Shown here piece after piece: positions 11,501 to 26,500 of a stretch of DNA of 64,000 nt. Source of the stretch: Apostichopus japonicus. Taxonomy: Eukaryota > Echinodermata > Holothuroidea > Aspidochirotida > Stichopodidae. Every line of letters starts with the position of its first letter. Position 1 is the first letter of the stretch. A program made the translations under genes and the position numbers. Location of the stretch: NCBI RefSeq assembly GCF_037975245.1, contig NC_092568.1, positions 5,864,501 to 5,928,500 on the forward strand. The letters are read 5' to 3'. The notes beneath the pieces were generated by a model, which ran no database searches, was not told where the DNA came from, and saw only the letters and a list, made by a program, of their open reading frames with translations.

Positions 11501-14500
11501 TACTACTCAATCTACTTCAGGCTGCATGCAACAAATCTTGTATAGTTCCACTATCTACCTCCAATCTAAAGTAGACCTAGCAAGTAGATATATCAGGTTT
11601 GGAATTATCAACAGAGCAGGAAAGAAACAAACACCAAAGAAATATAGGTTAAAAACAGGCTGAAAAGTGCAAAGAAATCCAGAATTGCAATGAAATGGTA
11701 TTAATGCCATGGATGGCAAGAAGCAAAGGCATAGAAAGAGGGGTCTTTGGTCTCAGAGAATTGATAGGAAAGCAACAATATCCTGTATCTACAAACAATG
11801 TAATAGACACAAGGTCACAGATGGCAGCGTGACAAATTTATAAACACTGCAGATAAATGATGCTCAATCAGAGTCTACCTCAGTAAGCATACATGACACT
11901 GCACACGAAGGATAATCATCTTTATTTGTAAAATGCAATATCCCCCCTCCCGCCCCCCCACACCACTCGATTAGACAAATGTCATTGATGTTTCTTGATA
12001 CCATTCCCGACAAGTTTTCCAGCAATGCCTCTAGTGGAAACCAAATGCTACATTAATATTAAAATAAACTCCTGATGGTTTGTGAATGAATTGTTTTCAT
12101 AGAAAGAGGCTAAAGAGCACACAAGTTCTGTAGGAAAAAGTTGAGCTTTTTTTTTTGGCACCATATTGTCACCGCATAAACAGCTGAAGCCTGATAAGAA
12201 CCTGGTACAGTACATATGTAACAACATGCTTTTCTTTGCACCATACTTGCACCACACGAAGAGCTGAAGCCTGATAATGACATGGTACAGTACATATGTA
12301 ACCACGTTTTTCTTTGCACCATACTTGCACCGCATGAACAGCTGAAGCCAGATAAGGACCTGGTACAGTACATATGTAACCACATGCTTTTCTTTGCACC
12401 ATACTTGCACCACATGAAGAGCTGAAGCCTGACAAGGACATGGTACAGTACATATGTACCCACGTTTTTCTTTGCACCATACTTGCACTGCATGAACAGC
12501 TGATGTTCATGTTTTATCAGCTGTCTGCTGTAAACAATCAAACTCAGACCAAGTATCTAACTTCAAAATTGTCACTTTTTACAGATGTCAGGCAGTTAAA
12601 TTGTTTAAATAAACATGAAGTGTAATTTCAAATAGATAAACACAGCAGGTATGATCTGCTATGAGTTGACTACAAATGTCAAACAGACATGAGGAAAATA
12701 TAAGATGGGTACATTTTAATTTAGCATTCTCTGCTTCAGATAAAAGCTTAACTTAATGACTACACTTACTTTACCCTCATGGACTAAAAAAATACCCAAC
12801 CACTCGGGATTTTACCCATCACATGTAGGGATGAAGGTATTATAAAAAACAATAAATGAATTTGTAAACAGTGCAAATGGGAGTGGCAGGAGGGAAGAAT
12901 TGTTCACTTTGTTCATTAGCTTTGATGGCAAATTTTGGAGAAAGGTGTGGTTTGACTATTTCTGCAATGTACAAATGACAGTGATGACGTCATAACTGTA
13001 ATTGAGTAATCGCGAGAAGAGCTATGCGATTAATCCACTACAAAAGAAATAGTCGCCTATCAGCACTACCATGCACGGATATGAAACTAAAAGCTAAAAT
13101 CCTGAAGCTTAAATCCAAAAGATGGAAAGAAATTAAATCCTACCCTTGGCCTGATCCACATTATATCAACTTTGATGGTAGAATCAGTCTGTTGAATGTA
13201 TTTTCATCTCTGGTCTTAAATTGCATTTCTTGCGTAGTGCAATGTGCACTGGTTGTCTTTTCATTCCTTACTAACCAGTTTCTTCCACTGTTTTTTTTCC
13301 CCCTGTCATTTTAAAACCAACATTAAAGTAACAGGTTTAATGTGTTCTCCTAATTATCTACTTGAATGGATATCGTTATACTTCCAGAGATGTTTACAAC
13401 TCAAGTCAAGGAGTGGACATTTATTCAATAAACCTACCATTTAGGATAAAATACACACAATACATATGAAACATCAAATATGCATCCTGAGCCAATTAAG
13501 ATTCCCATCTCAAAGAAGAAGTCAAAGTGTCCTGGCATGATATCACAGTTTGCTTTAAGGCATGATATTACAGTTTGCATTAAGGCATGATATTACAGTG
13601 TGCTTTAAGGCATGATATCAACAGTTTGCTTTAAGGGATAATGCAGGCAAAAGAGACAGAAATTAATAACATAAAGCTTGTGATATGAAGTACATTGATC
13701 CAAATTCCAGCTTAATAAAAGGGCTTGTTCTGTTGTTGAGATATACTGACTTTATATAACTCTACAGAACACTTCTCACCAGAACCAGTGACTGGTTCAC
13801 CTAATTACTGGTGCACTGTCCCATGCAAACCCCTTCTGATCCCAAGATTGGTGAACACAACCAGTCATCAGCCCTTATCACAAATAATACATCAGCAGTG
13901 TCATATCTCAACTGACAGTTGCAAAGAAATCTGCAACACTCACAGAAACCCAAGTGTCTGCTTCCATCATTCCATGGGTTATTAAATCATTAGTTGATGT
14001 CTGACTAATTTGCATATTAAAGCATGCATGTACAGTATGATTGAAGTCGCTGCATCTACTTATCACCGCTTTTCTCCATAACTTGCAAAATCGGCACAAG
14101 CCATTGTGATGCTGGCTTAATTGTGACATGAGAGGATTTTAAATATTACATTTTGCAACCCGGAAGCTTTTTACCAAACATCAAACCAACTGCTAACATA
14201 CCACAAGGGTGCCAGGACTGTACATGGTCAATCTCAAAAGGTTTGGAATATGATTGCCATGCCCATACGTATATAGTTCACAAGGGAGTCCACAACGGAC
14301 ACAAATATGCTGTTCAAAATGCTATCAAACAGGGTGGCAAGGGCAGTGGGAGTTGGGAAGGAAAAAGGAGAAATTGCTAACAAAGAATTGCAAATAGTCC
14401 ATCTGAAAAGGTTTGGAATTGCCATGCCCATACATATGTGGTTCACAAGGGAGTCCAAAACGGACACAAATATGCTGTTCAAAATGCTATCAAACAGGGT

Positions 14501-17500
14501 GGCAAGGGCAGTGGGAGTTGGGAAGGAAAATGAGAGCAGGTGGAGAAGTAAAATTTAAATAGTAATCTACAAAGAATGACATATGACATCAATAGGTCAA
14601 CTTACCCTCAAAACAACAATGCCCATATGGGGAAGGGGGGCCTTTAACCCAACAAAAAACAGAAAGAAGATTGATATCTGTGACAACTTACTGTTCCGAC
14701 TAACGGGTAGAGGAAACCAGCCCCAACGCTGGCACGAACGTCTCGAATTGGCAAGACAAATCCAGTGGGGGCGCCCTTGACTGTAGGATCATCAGACAGA
14801 GACAGGTGGGTCTTAGCCATACAGATGGGGAGATCGTTGAATCCTTGCTTTCGGTATAAATCAACCTTCTTCTGTGCCTCCTCAGATAGTTTGATATCGG
14901 CTGCTCCGTAGATCTTTTTGGCAATAGTTTTGATTTTGTCTTCGATTGGTGACTGCAAAGATAGAGGACACACAGATAACAGGATAGTTCACTATATGTG
15001 TGACAGGATACTAGCTGAATATGTGAGGGGATAGTGTACTATTAATGCAAGGATAGTCAAGTAAGGTGACAGGTCAGTCACTTATTAAAACATAAAAGGA
15101 GAGCCAACCATGAAAGTAAGGGATAGTAAATGTTATCATATTAGGGGGATATAGTCAGCCACTACGATGAGATGTCTGTTAAATGCAAGGGTAAGAGTAT
15201 CAAAAATAATGGTGAGACGGAAGTCAACTGTAAATATGAGAGGAAAGTCGACTATAAATATGAGAGAATAGTCAACTATACATATGATGGTATAGTCGAC
15301 TATAAAATGAGCGGCTAGTCAACATTAAATAGGAGAGGATAGTCAACTATAAATATGAGAGGATAGTCGACTATAAATATGAGAGGATAGTCGACTATAA
15401 ATATGAGAGAATAGTCAACTATACATATGAGGGTATAGTCGACTGTTAATATGAGAGGATAGTCAACTATAAATATGAGAGGATAGTCAACTATACATAT
15501 GAGAGGATAGTCAACTATAAATGTGAGAGGATAGTCAACTATATATATAAGAGAGGATGGTCAACTATAAATATAAGAGGATAGTAATTTATACATATGA
15601 GAGGATAGTCAACTGTAAATGACAGGATAGTCAACTATAAATATGAGAGGATAGTGAACTATAAATATGAGAGGATAGTCAACTGTTAATATGAGAGGAT
15701 AGTCAACTACAAAGGTAGTTGGGATACCCAACAGACAAATCTGTGACGGTGACATAGACATGGTGTGACATTAGTTTTCATAATGAACAGAAATGAAAAG
15801 GCACAAGGAAAGACCACAAACCTTGACATCATACAAGAACTGAAAGTTGCTTGGTTGTTCACATGCCTTCTGCACAGCCTCAGCTAACTTTATGGCGCCG
15901 AGTCCTCCTTCCGCCCAGAGGGTGCACCCCACAGCGTCGAACGCACCAGCTTCTCTCGACAGCTTCTGAATAAGCTCAACTTCTTTGTCAGAGTCAGTTC
16001 TGATAAATCAATACAGAGGACGTTAAATAGAAAAAATAAAAAAATACTTCTTTAATGTGTAAACTGGACTAGGCTAAGTGTATCTGCTGCAAATGTGTAG
16101 TAGGCTAAGTTTACCTGCTATAAAGTATGTTAAAGTGTTTTACACTCAAGTCAAGTGTTGATGTTTATTGTGACAAGCAACAGGCTCATGTTATAAGGAG
16201 CAACGATTTTGAATCATGAGTCTCAATGTCTTAAAATCCTCGCATTTTGTTTGGCATCATTTTCACACAGCAATTGTTGTTGAAAGACATACACCTACAC
16301 ACACAGACATACTACTATCACACAGACACAAAAAATAAAGAGAGAAAGTAATGCTAATAAATAATAAATCTTACGCAAACTGATTGACAGCTACCACTGC
16401 TGGGACACCAAAGAAACTAGCATTTTCAATTTGTTTTCGGAGGTTGCAGAAACCTTTCTCAACGAGTTCCAGGTTTTCTTCAGAATACTCTACTGGTAGA
16501 GGTTTTCCTGCCACTACCTGAGAAAAAAATATCAAAAATCATTTATGAAACATTGGCAAAGCAACAACAGTTTTTATTGTCATCTGTCATACCTAGATTT
16601 TATGTAAACCAGGGAATAAGTTCAGGGGGTCACATTTTTTGGTCAATGGAATTTCACATATTACAAAATTTCCCCAAAATGTTACGCTTACAAAAGCCTA
16701 ACATGAAATTGCCATTGAGCAGTTAAGTTGAAATAGGACTCCACTTAAACATCTCACAGAGGCCTACTTACCTTTGGTCCACCTCCATGCATTTTAATGG
16801 CTCTAATGGTAGCCACAAGTACAACAGCATTTGGTTTAAGTCCCGAGTAACGACACTTGATGTTAAAGAACTTCTCCATCCCAATATCGGCACCAAAGCC
16901 TGCCTCTGTGACTGTTGGCAAATGTGAAGAGTGAAAAACAAATGATATAAACATTATGCATCCAGTTAAATAGGAGGAGAATGATTACAACAAGAAAGAG
17001 AAATGATTTCAAAGGTTTTTGTGCATATTTAATTCACTGGGAAATGATCAAGATTAACATTATTCTGTTTTATCTGAACAGTAGAGCGCATAAAGAACAT
17101 TCAATTTTTAACTGGCACATTATGTGACAAACTCAAAATGCTTCATTATATGTCACACTGTGCACTGGTACATTATAAAGGTGTATTGTACATGACACAG
17201 TATGTGATGCAAGCTAGTGAATGCTTTATATATTAGGTCCCTACTGTACCTAAGTACTGCACATGGTGTTTTACTAGATGGAACACGTGGTGCACCCTAG
17301 TGGATAACTACGCTACATGGTTGATCTACATGGTTCATTATAAAGGTGTATTGTACATGACACAGTATGTGATGCACACTAGTGAATGCTTTATACAGTA
17401 CGCACCTACTGTACCTAAGTACAGTACATGGTGTTTTACTGAATGGAACACGTGATGCACCCTAGTGGATAACTTTGTTACATGGTTGATCTGCATGGTA

Positions 17501-20500
17501 CATAATAAAGGTGATGCAACACACACTAGTGAATGCCTTCTTTAGTAGGCCCCTACTGTAACTAAGTACTTTACATGGTGTTTTACTGAATGGAACACAT
17601 TACATGGTTGATCTACATGGTACATCATACGGTGCACAATACATCGTCCAGTTGAAATGACTTACCAACAAACCCATTTTCACCGACAAGTTTAAGAGCA
17701 ATCTTATCTGCCAGGATTGATGAGTTTCCGTGAGCGATGTTTGCAAATGGACCAGCATGAACAAAGACAGGAGAACCCTGAAATGAATAGAATGCATTGT
17801 GTTACTACAGCTGACTTTACACTATGTGTTTACAGTATCCTTACACACACTATCAAAGCTGATAACACTAATAGACACTCTGGTTAAGTTGTCTCACCTC
17901 CAAGTTCTGCATTAGGTTTGGTTTGATAGCATCCCTCATGAGTACTGCAAGAGCGCCCCCAACACCCAGGTCATCTGATGTGACTGGTTCTCCATTCTTG
18001 TTACTTGCAACCACGATCTTCCCGAGTCGTTCCCTCATATCTTTCAAGTCTGTTGTAAGAGCCAGGATGGCCATGATTTCACTCGCTACCGTGATGTCAA
18101 ACTGGGTCGTACGTGTGATTCCCTTCTCCGTCGGTGATTGGCCGATGGTAATTTGGCGCAGGTATCGATCGTTGGTATCGATCACTAGAGTAAAAAAAAC
18201 AGCCTCTAGTTAGCTTCATCAGCTCATTAAATGGTTTCAGTTATGGTTGGCTTTTAACAGGTTGCACAGCAAGTAACATAACATGTACTAGAGGTAACTG
18301 ATATTTGCACATTTCAGAGGAGATGTGAATAGCCAACATTCAAAAATCCCAACTTTATTACAAAATACCTTTTCAATTGTTATTAAATGTTTATCCTTAT
18401 AAATACAACTGTACAGGCTGTAATGAGTGATTGTGTAAAAGAAAAATGCTACAAATTGTCCATCTACGCATTCAGTTAAGTGCCTTTGGCATTGTTTTGC
18501 CTTAGTCTTCTGATCTTTTTGGCATGATTTGTTTCAGTATTCTGAATCTTTAAAGTTTTAACACTTAAATGAAACAACAATATTAGTACATTTAAATGCA
18601 AACAATGATATGGTTGTCACAGCTTGTAAGAGCTCTTTGAATTAAGTTTATATGAATGAATTTTCAACATCTTAGACTTGTATCTTATGACCTGTGAAGT
18701 TTTTATCCTCTTACGTAACCAACCATTAAAAGTATATGATACTTAAAGTCAAAAGCCCGCACCTCTCTGCCAGGTAATTGTATCTGGGTCAATGTCAAGA
18801 CGGGCAAATTTGCTGATTTCTTCTTCGGTGAGAGAGTCAGGGTCTGTTTTGTTGATTCCGAGACGCTAGAAAATAGGAAGAGTTAGTGTAAGCATCTTAT
18901 CTGAAAGACATGTCACAAGCGCTTAAATATGGAAGTTTGACAAAAAATGTATTAAATGTATTCCAGACAGAAGTTTGAATATATTTAATAACTGTAGATT
19001 GACAAGCCTTCAAATGCTTCAGTATCTTCTACACAAGAAAATAATTCTTTGTAGAAGAAAGTGGCATTAATAGCCTGACATTTTGCCACCTTTATAGATA
19101 AACAACCTCATTCTCTCTCAGGTATAAACAATTCTAATTATCATTATATTTTAATTTGGTGATATGTAATACTGTGATGTTACACTGTTGAGGACAGACA
19201 CAAATTAAACATCGGACTCTCTGATTGGATTATATACAATACTTTGTGAGTCTATCTGCCTGTCAAAAGAACAACAGATGCACTTCAATTCACTCAAAAA
19301 AATGGAGACACTGATTAATCCAAAGAAATGTGTCTCTGTCATGTAATCCATCAATACCTAATCCGTTTCCATCAGCAGTCCAGAAAAAATATATATATGC
19401 ACGACACATAAGCAGCTTCTGGTATTTGGTTACAAATTTCAGACAATCTTACCAAGACTACTGTATTACTTCATAGAGAAAGATGGTTAACTAAGAGAAA
19501 AGTTTCATATCTTTAAATTAATTTAATTTCTTGGGTTTAATATCACTGAATACATGATCAAAAATATCAAGTGTCTCATAGTCTAGATGATTGGTTCATG
19601 TGAATTATTTTTTAGGCTATATTATCACAGTATTTACAATTATTTTTTCATTTTGTTTCCCCCTAATGATATGGATTTCCATTTAAAAACATTGTACAGT
19701 TCATGCTACTTCTCATGCGATGGAAGATCTCGTAAATACAGAAACATCAAACTTACTTCAAGTCTGCCAAGCTGGACAGGTGAGAATGTTCGTGTTCCTT
19801 TCTGCAGAGGCACCAGGCGGGAATACAAGGCTTTATCAGACTGAGTAGTCTCGTGGAAAATTCTTGCATCAATGGCAGCAGCGAGCAGGTTATTGGATGC
19901 AGTGATGGCATGAATGTCTCCGGTAAGGTGAAGGTTGAACTATATGAAAAGGTGCAACATTTAATGGTATTAATCACAGAAGCTCAAGGAAAGGGAAATG
20001 GTGTGAATTGGACTGATAGCATATTCTTCATATTACTATGCTGCTCATATCCTATTCTGTTTCATCATTGAGAGTTTTACACCCAATTCATCTCCCAAAT
20101 TTTCTAATCATGTCATTTAACAAGTTAAGTAGGAAATTTGCTCCACAATTACTTAATCAGTTTTCATTCCTAACTCAGAAATAACACACATATTAACTCT
20201 AAGGGCTGATCCAGCAGGCAATGTGCATTTCTTGAATGAAATAATAATCTGCTTCACAGTCTACCAAAAGACAAGAAGCTTGTAAGAAGCATAAATAAGT
20301 TAGGACCAGGTTAGGACTCACCTCTTCCATAGGAATGACTTGAGAGTAGCCTCCACCTGCTGCACCTCCCTTGATACCAAAAGTTGGACCCTGGGAGGGT
20401 TGGCGGACACAGGCAAACACATTCTTTCGTAGGTGGGCTCCCAAGGCTTGAGTCAGTCCAATTGTGGTGGTGCTCTTTCCTTCACCAAGAGGTGTTGGTG

Positions 20501-23500
20501 TCATCCTATACATATAAAGAAAGATAGGTTGAACTGGTTGAACTACTAAGACTACCACAACTGGTTCAGATGAACATAGCATGTGACCACTTACCCAGCA
20601 ACAACTACATATTGGCCATCTGGGGCTCCAGTGAGCCTGTCAAGGACCCTCAGTGAAACTGGCTTTCTAATTGCCATAGATAGGCATTGCATGTGACCAC
20701 TTACCCAGCAACAACTACATATTTGCCATCTGGGGCTCCAGTGAGCCTGTCCAGGACCCTCAGTGAAACTGGCTTTCAAATTGCCATAGATAGGCATTGC
20801 ATGTGACCACTTAACCCAGCAACAACTACATATTTGACATCTGGGGCTCCACTGAGCCTGTCAAGGACCCTCAGTGAAACTGGCTTTCTACTTGCCAAAG
20901 ATAAACATTGCATGTGACCACTTACCCAGCAACTACTACATATTTGCCATCTGGGGCCCCACTAAGTCTGTCCAGAATGCTCAGTGAAACCTTGGCCTTC
21001 TTCTTGCCATAGAAGTCAATTTCATCTGGAAGAAGTTGTAATTCTTCGGCCAGTTCGGCAACATTCTTTGGTTCTTGAGCTCTTGAGATATCAATGTCAC
21101 TTGGAACAGGAGTCTCTAGTTGCAGTGGAAGGTAACGCATGTTCCAGGCTCCACCCTGAAAAGATTCAGAGACAAAAGTAACATGTTTCAAATGAAAAGT
21201 AACCTACATTTCAATTGCTTTAACCCAGATGTCATTCGTTAAAGGTTTGACTGACTGTGCAGTATTTTTTTACTTATTGTTACCAGGATCATCAACTCTT
21301 CAGTGTTGACAATGACAGCAATAAACTCTACTTCACCGTTTCATCGTCAGTTTTCATCTTCTCAAATTATGAATCAATTCACAAAGTAAACTCTGTAGCA
21401 TCCAACATCAACACACAAACAGTACATGCGCTGTGTGCACTTATAACACACAGGTTATTACCAAATACCGATGTAATTCTTAAACCGACCAAACACTTTA
21501 CACAAACAGCTTTCCATACCTTCTTCATTTTGTGTAGATTCCTCTTGGCCCCCTCGATGGTATTACTCATCAACATGGCCACCGTCATGGGTCCCACACC
21601 CCCAGGAACGGGAGTGATCCATGAAGCTGTCTCCTTACACCCGACATAATCCACGTCCCCGACCATCCTCTGTCCTGATTTCTTTGTTTTGTCTGCGTGA
21701 GAATTAAAAATTCCTAAGAATTGAATAACTACTTTAAAGATTGCTTTGGTTGTCATTAATAAAGTACAAGGGATCTTCTTGTAGAAATGAAGTAGAAATT
21801 TCCCAAATCTACCAAAGTACACTTCATCCTATAACTTACAGCAGCAGTTCTCAATAAGCAGTCCACATGATAAGTTCAGCCTGCAAAACTTTTCAGTCTG
21901 GCCCGTGAAAAAAAAATACACCCACAATATTCCACTAGTCCTGTATGAGCACCTATAATTTCAGTCTTTATAGGCTTTTGATCGTCAACTATTTGCACAA
22001 TGATTAATTTAGCAGAACTTAGGCTACTGTCATTTACCTTTCACCATAACAACATCTGAAGGAAATCATGTCTTTTCCCCACACCATGTGAGTTTTGCCT
22101 AACAATGTATAACAATTGGTGCCTAACCTATTATGATCACATACCTTCTATGAAGTTAATACCACAGTCAATGACCACCGATCCTGGCTTAATCCATTCC
22201 TTCTTGACCATCAAAGGCTGACGGATTCCAACTACGATGATGTCAGATTCTTGCAGCTGGAGGCAAGTTGATACAAACAAAAAAAAAGATAAAATTATCT
22301 GGTAATCAACACTTGTGACAAGTGAAAATGATCGTGGTAAGAAATATTTCTCACATACGGGTAAGGATCAGGCTTGCTAGAAGATGAAACACTTGAACAA
22401 ATGTTAATATTGTACCTTTTAACATCCTCACAAGAAGGAACGTACTATTCATTAAAACTTCATATACATATATATGTCTTAATACAAGTCAAATGGTCCA
22501 TTTGCTAACTTCAAATTTGTTTTGAAAGTTAATACGTGCAGGCAGAAGTGCCAACATAACAACTCTCATTCTAGTCCAGCTCAGAATATCCATGGACGAA
22601 GTACTGTTTAAATTAAGGTCCATGGTGCAATACAGTTGGGTTTATTTAACGACAGAAGACAATAGGAGACTGACCACTGCAGGTAGGTCTTTGGTCCGTG
22701 AATGACACATTGTCACTGTTGCATTCTGGGATCTCAAGAGATCAGACATTGGTGCTCCGACAATCTTACTTCTTCCCAGAACGGCTGCTCTTTTGCCACT
22801 GACTTCAGCACCTGTAATCAATAACATGGAGATTTGTGGGACATGATTTGTGGGACATGAAGGTTACAAATGGCATTCCCAGGAGTAGAATCTTAGTGCG
22901 TGAGGGGTTATGATGGAAAAGTAAGACATCACTGTTTTCATCTTTGTTGTAGGTAGTGTAGGTCTATAGATCAGAAAAGAGCAACATTTGTATTTACTAC
23001 AATTTGAAAATGTTTGGGAATTGGGAACAATTGGGAATTTAAAATAGTCCTGGCGTTCTGGTCTCTCTGTTTCAGAACAATAGAATAGTTGTCAGCCTTG
23101 TCCATTTGGATAATCTCACACTAGGTATATATTTTCCTAATGTTAAATAATAATTAGCTACAGTGGTATAGTGCCTTATATAGGTCATCATCACTTCCCA
23201 CCCATTTCCCTTCATATTCCCAGGCTAGCTCTAAACTAGCTCTAAGAGTCAGCAGTGTCTGTCTGGCTTGTTGTCTATAAAAAGGCTGCCTGATGAAGCT
23301 TCAACTTGCAACAGGTCATTGGTCATTGTGTCACTTCTAGTGATTAAACCTTCATCTATATAAATCATTCCCAAGATACTTACCACACCTTTTGACAAGT
23401 TCTAGACATCCTTTTGGAGTACAGGGAATGAAACATGTATTCAGCTCTCCTCTGGATAGTTTGCCAGCATTGTGGTCAGTGAGCCTGCAATCAAAAATGG

Positions 23501-26500
23501 CAACAAAAGGATGCTATAACAAGAGGGATATTAATACACAATGTATTGCTAGGCTTTGTTACCGATACAGAAAACACCAATTCAAGTCCCCCACAAAAAC
23601 ATAGTTGTCAACACCACTGCCCCCCCCCTTTACTCTCTCTGTACCAAAAAGTCATCTTTAACTGTAAATTTATCCACGTTCTACTTTATAAAAACAACAT
23701 AGGACCCATAGATGACAAGTAATAGCATTTGTCCTTGCAAGATTTGCAAGCAGTCTGATAACCTAGTTTCAGAGGCTATAAGACCTGTTTATCTGTTTAG
23801 TTTTATGTTGCTTCTAAGGAGCTCACCTGTCTGTGTGCTAGACCAATCACAGTCCAGTAAATTTAATTAATGTGCTACTGATGTTTAAAGGGTCATTTCT
23901 CAAAACATTTACATTTGTAGAAATACTATCTGGGGAGAGAGAGTAGTGGCTTTAAATAATCTTCAATAAACATCGAGAGATATATTACACCGTCTCAGCT
24001 TTTCATGAAAAGTTGTGGTAATCAAACCAAGTAAATTTTTAGAGCATTTTTAATCCTACCCATCAACATCTTTGCTAGCGTCAACTTTGTTCAGGAGAAT
24101 ATCTTGGTCCATTGGTTCGTCAGAGTCTGGGGGCATCTGGACAATAATTCCGTGGACCCTGTGATCCTTGTTCAGGGTTTCAATCTGATTTACGACCTGG
24201 AAATAAATGAAGATATGGCAGTTAGGTAACTGTCTACTGAAAATGCTACTGAAAATTTGATATATGATATTATAAAGGGAAGGAGACACTCATTCAAAAG
24301 CAACCTTTTTTTCAAACAATCACTCATTCTGTAAATTTGATATACTTAAAAGAAAGTTTTACCAGTGTTTTAAATAAAATACAAATGTGAAGGACTTTGG
24401 ATATGTGCCATGTAGAGTGTCATGTGAAAAAAACTATTACATTTGGTCTACTTGTAACACTACCAGTTACATATGAAATTCAACTTTTGCAGTACACTCA
24501 TTTCAAACAACAATTAATAACAATCAACCACCATTTCACTTTAAAGCTGCCAAAGTCAACCTTTTCGGTGATGTGGAATGGTAACTGGGCACTTAATAAA
24601 CCATAAAGAATACCAGATTCCCTTACCTGTGCCAGAGTACTGGAGCTTGGAAGCTTGTAGTGCTTAGCTTCCATTCCAATCTGTCAAACAGAAAACAAAT
24701 ACAAAACATAATATAAATATTAAAAATATGACAGATATACCTGACAAAGGGGGAACGGGGAGGGGGAGGGAGGGAGCTACTGTCTAAGTCAATTAGGGGA
24801 CATCTGAAAATATGAAAGGGACCCAGGAATATTTGGGATAGATAATAGTGTCTTCTTAAGTTTCCTGGTCAATTAGGGGGCATTGGAAAATTGGAAATGA
24901 ACCCATGCAAATACGGGATAAATGATAGTGTATTCTAATTTTCATAAAACACTGAAGTACAAATGAAAAGTACAAATAAGGGTCCTGGTCACATAATTGT
25001 ACAGAGGGTCCGATCTGTCCCTAAACGTCTAATGACAGAAAGACAAGATCAAGAAAATGTTCTGAACATTCCAACTGGAAAGTAGGTAGACATCTTCTTC
25101 TCACCATACTTTAAGATAATCAGACACTGAAGAGGTTTTTCCTTAGTTTTTATGATCTTCCATTCTTTGTAGAGTAAAGGTAATGTTCCACTCCGTCAAT
25201 TCATACTTGACAGATCTGGTTAAAGCTTTTTATGTTCAAGTTGAGTGATCACTATGATGTTATTGCTCACTGCTAGTACCACCAGCTTTCCTGAGGAATG
25301 TTGAACCTTTCACATCATAAAGTCTTGAAACAACATGAAGAGATACATTAAACAATCCATTCAGGTGATGTATAAAGCACAGACAGCCACCTCTTAAACT
25401 TCTAGACATTACAGTACCATTATAAGCATTAATCTCTAATGGTACATTCCACTGTGTTATAATATTGATCAGGTATATAGCGAAGTTTATGAAGAAAAGA
25501 TGCAACTCAGTGATACATTCTATTCTTTCACAAGTTTTTCTCTCAATATTATGAGACAAAATAAAACTAAATCTAGGGAAGATCAAGTTTTACAGATACC
25601 CAAATGTCTTCATCCCAGCTGTGTCCTTCTGTCTTACATATACCAGGCTTCTTACCTCACTTGCAGCCTTGATCTTGTGGCTGATGTATTTGTTGGAATC
25701 AGCTGCATCTCCAACCTATTAAAAAAAAAGATTTAAAATTACATTGAGAATTAGTAGTCGCAAAAAGATACATTAATCTTTTACAGATAAAGGGGGGGGG
25801 TTCACATACCCAACCATCTGTTTTGGCTTAAATGACAGAAATCTTTGTGAATAACAACTCCTCCAAACAGCTAAAGTATATCATGTTCTGATTGGGAGAT
25901 ATCCTGGTTTAAAACTTGTGTCTGGGGGTTGTCATTTTGTAAATCTGTGATGTCATAGTGCCACTAGGATCTGAAACCCTTTAATTTCTCTTTTCATAAT
26001 TTCAAGGTAGAATGTTTTACAGCTTGGACACTGAAACCCAATGGCATCATATCAGGATCAATATTTAAGATTCAACATTTGCAAACCCAATGTCCATTAC
26101 AGGAAATAATCATTGTCATTAGAAGAGAAAAAATGATAGCCAGAAAAAAATTGAAGCACATGTGGCTCGATGATGTCATAGTTAGACTTGGTCAAGTCTT
26201 TAGCCTTGTGTTTGTGAAGAAACTTAAAATATGTGATATCTTCTAAGTGGAAGTAATAATTTTCAATTACACAAATGATGATGGTTGGGTAGTTTGGACT
26301 GCTGTAGGCGATGACATTACACACAAAACTTTGCATATATATATCTATATATATATCTTGAGTTACCAATGTTCACAAGTTCTCATGAATAGTCAGTAGG
26401 TGCTTGTGAATATATAACTACTAAGCTGCATTAAAGATATCTACAGCTGTAATATTACTTAGCTAATTAACTCTCCCACACAAATGTCAGGTCTACTCAT

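Larger units (their letters stand above)
5645..14691 (-). other. MTHFD1: MTHFD1 intron 19 (9.0 kb)
   Basis: The intron runs from donor GTAAGT at 14691 to acceptor TTAG beside 5644. It contains several minisatellites, listed separately, and a GC-rich islet near 10535-10670. No exon of another gene could be supported. A 96-codon open frame at 13024-13314 on the plus strand, just after a perfect CRE, has no recognised similarity. Confidence 0.85.
5555..21155 (-). other. MTHFD1: MTHFD1 formate-tetrahydrofolate ligase domain, exons 10-20
   Basis: Exon 10 carries the linker and the start of the ligase ([11 protein letters not shown]). Exon 11 contains the ATP-binding P-loop [13 protein letters not shown] at about residues 377-389 and the family signature [19 protein letters not shown]. 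Later exons contain [73 protein letters not shown] and [15 protein letters not shown]. These are all hallmark blocks of eukaryotic formyl-THF synthetase. The domain is complete to its C-terminus, so all three activities should be present. The final 29 residues sit alone on an exon beyond a 9-kb intron. Confidence 0.95.

Noticed and set aside
12048-12541. Overlapping 113-146-codon minus-strand frames
   Set aside because: They are frame-shifted translations of the same ~79-bp tandem unit; no start context or family similarity.
20581-20925. Alternative mutually exclusive MTHFD1 exons
   Set aside because: The copies contain only the 3' part of exon 10 and have no 3' splice site or complete coding segment; they are partial duplications.
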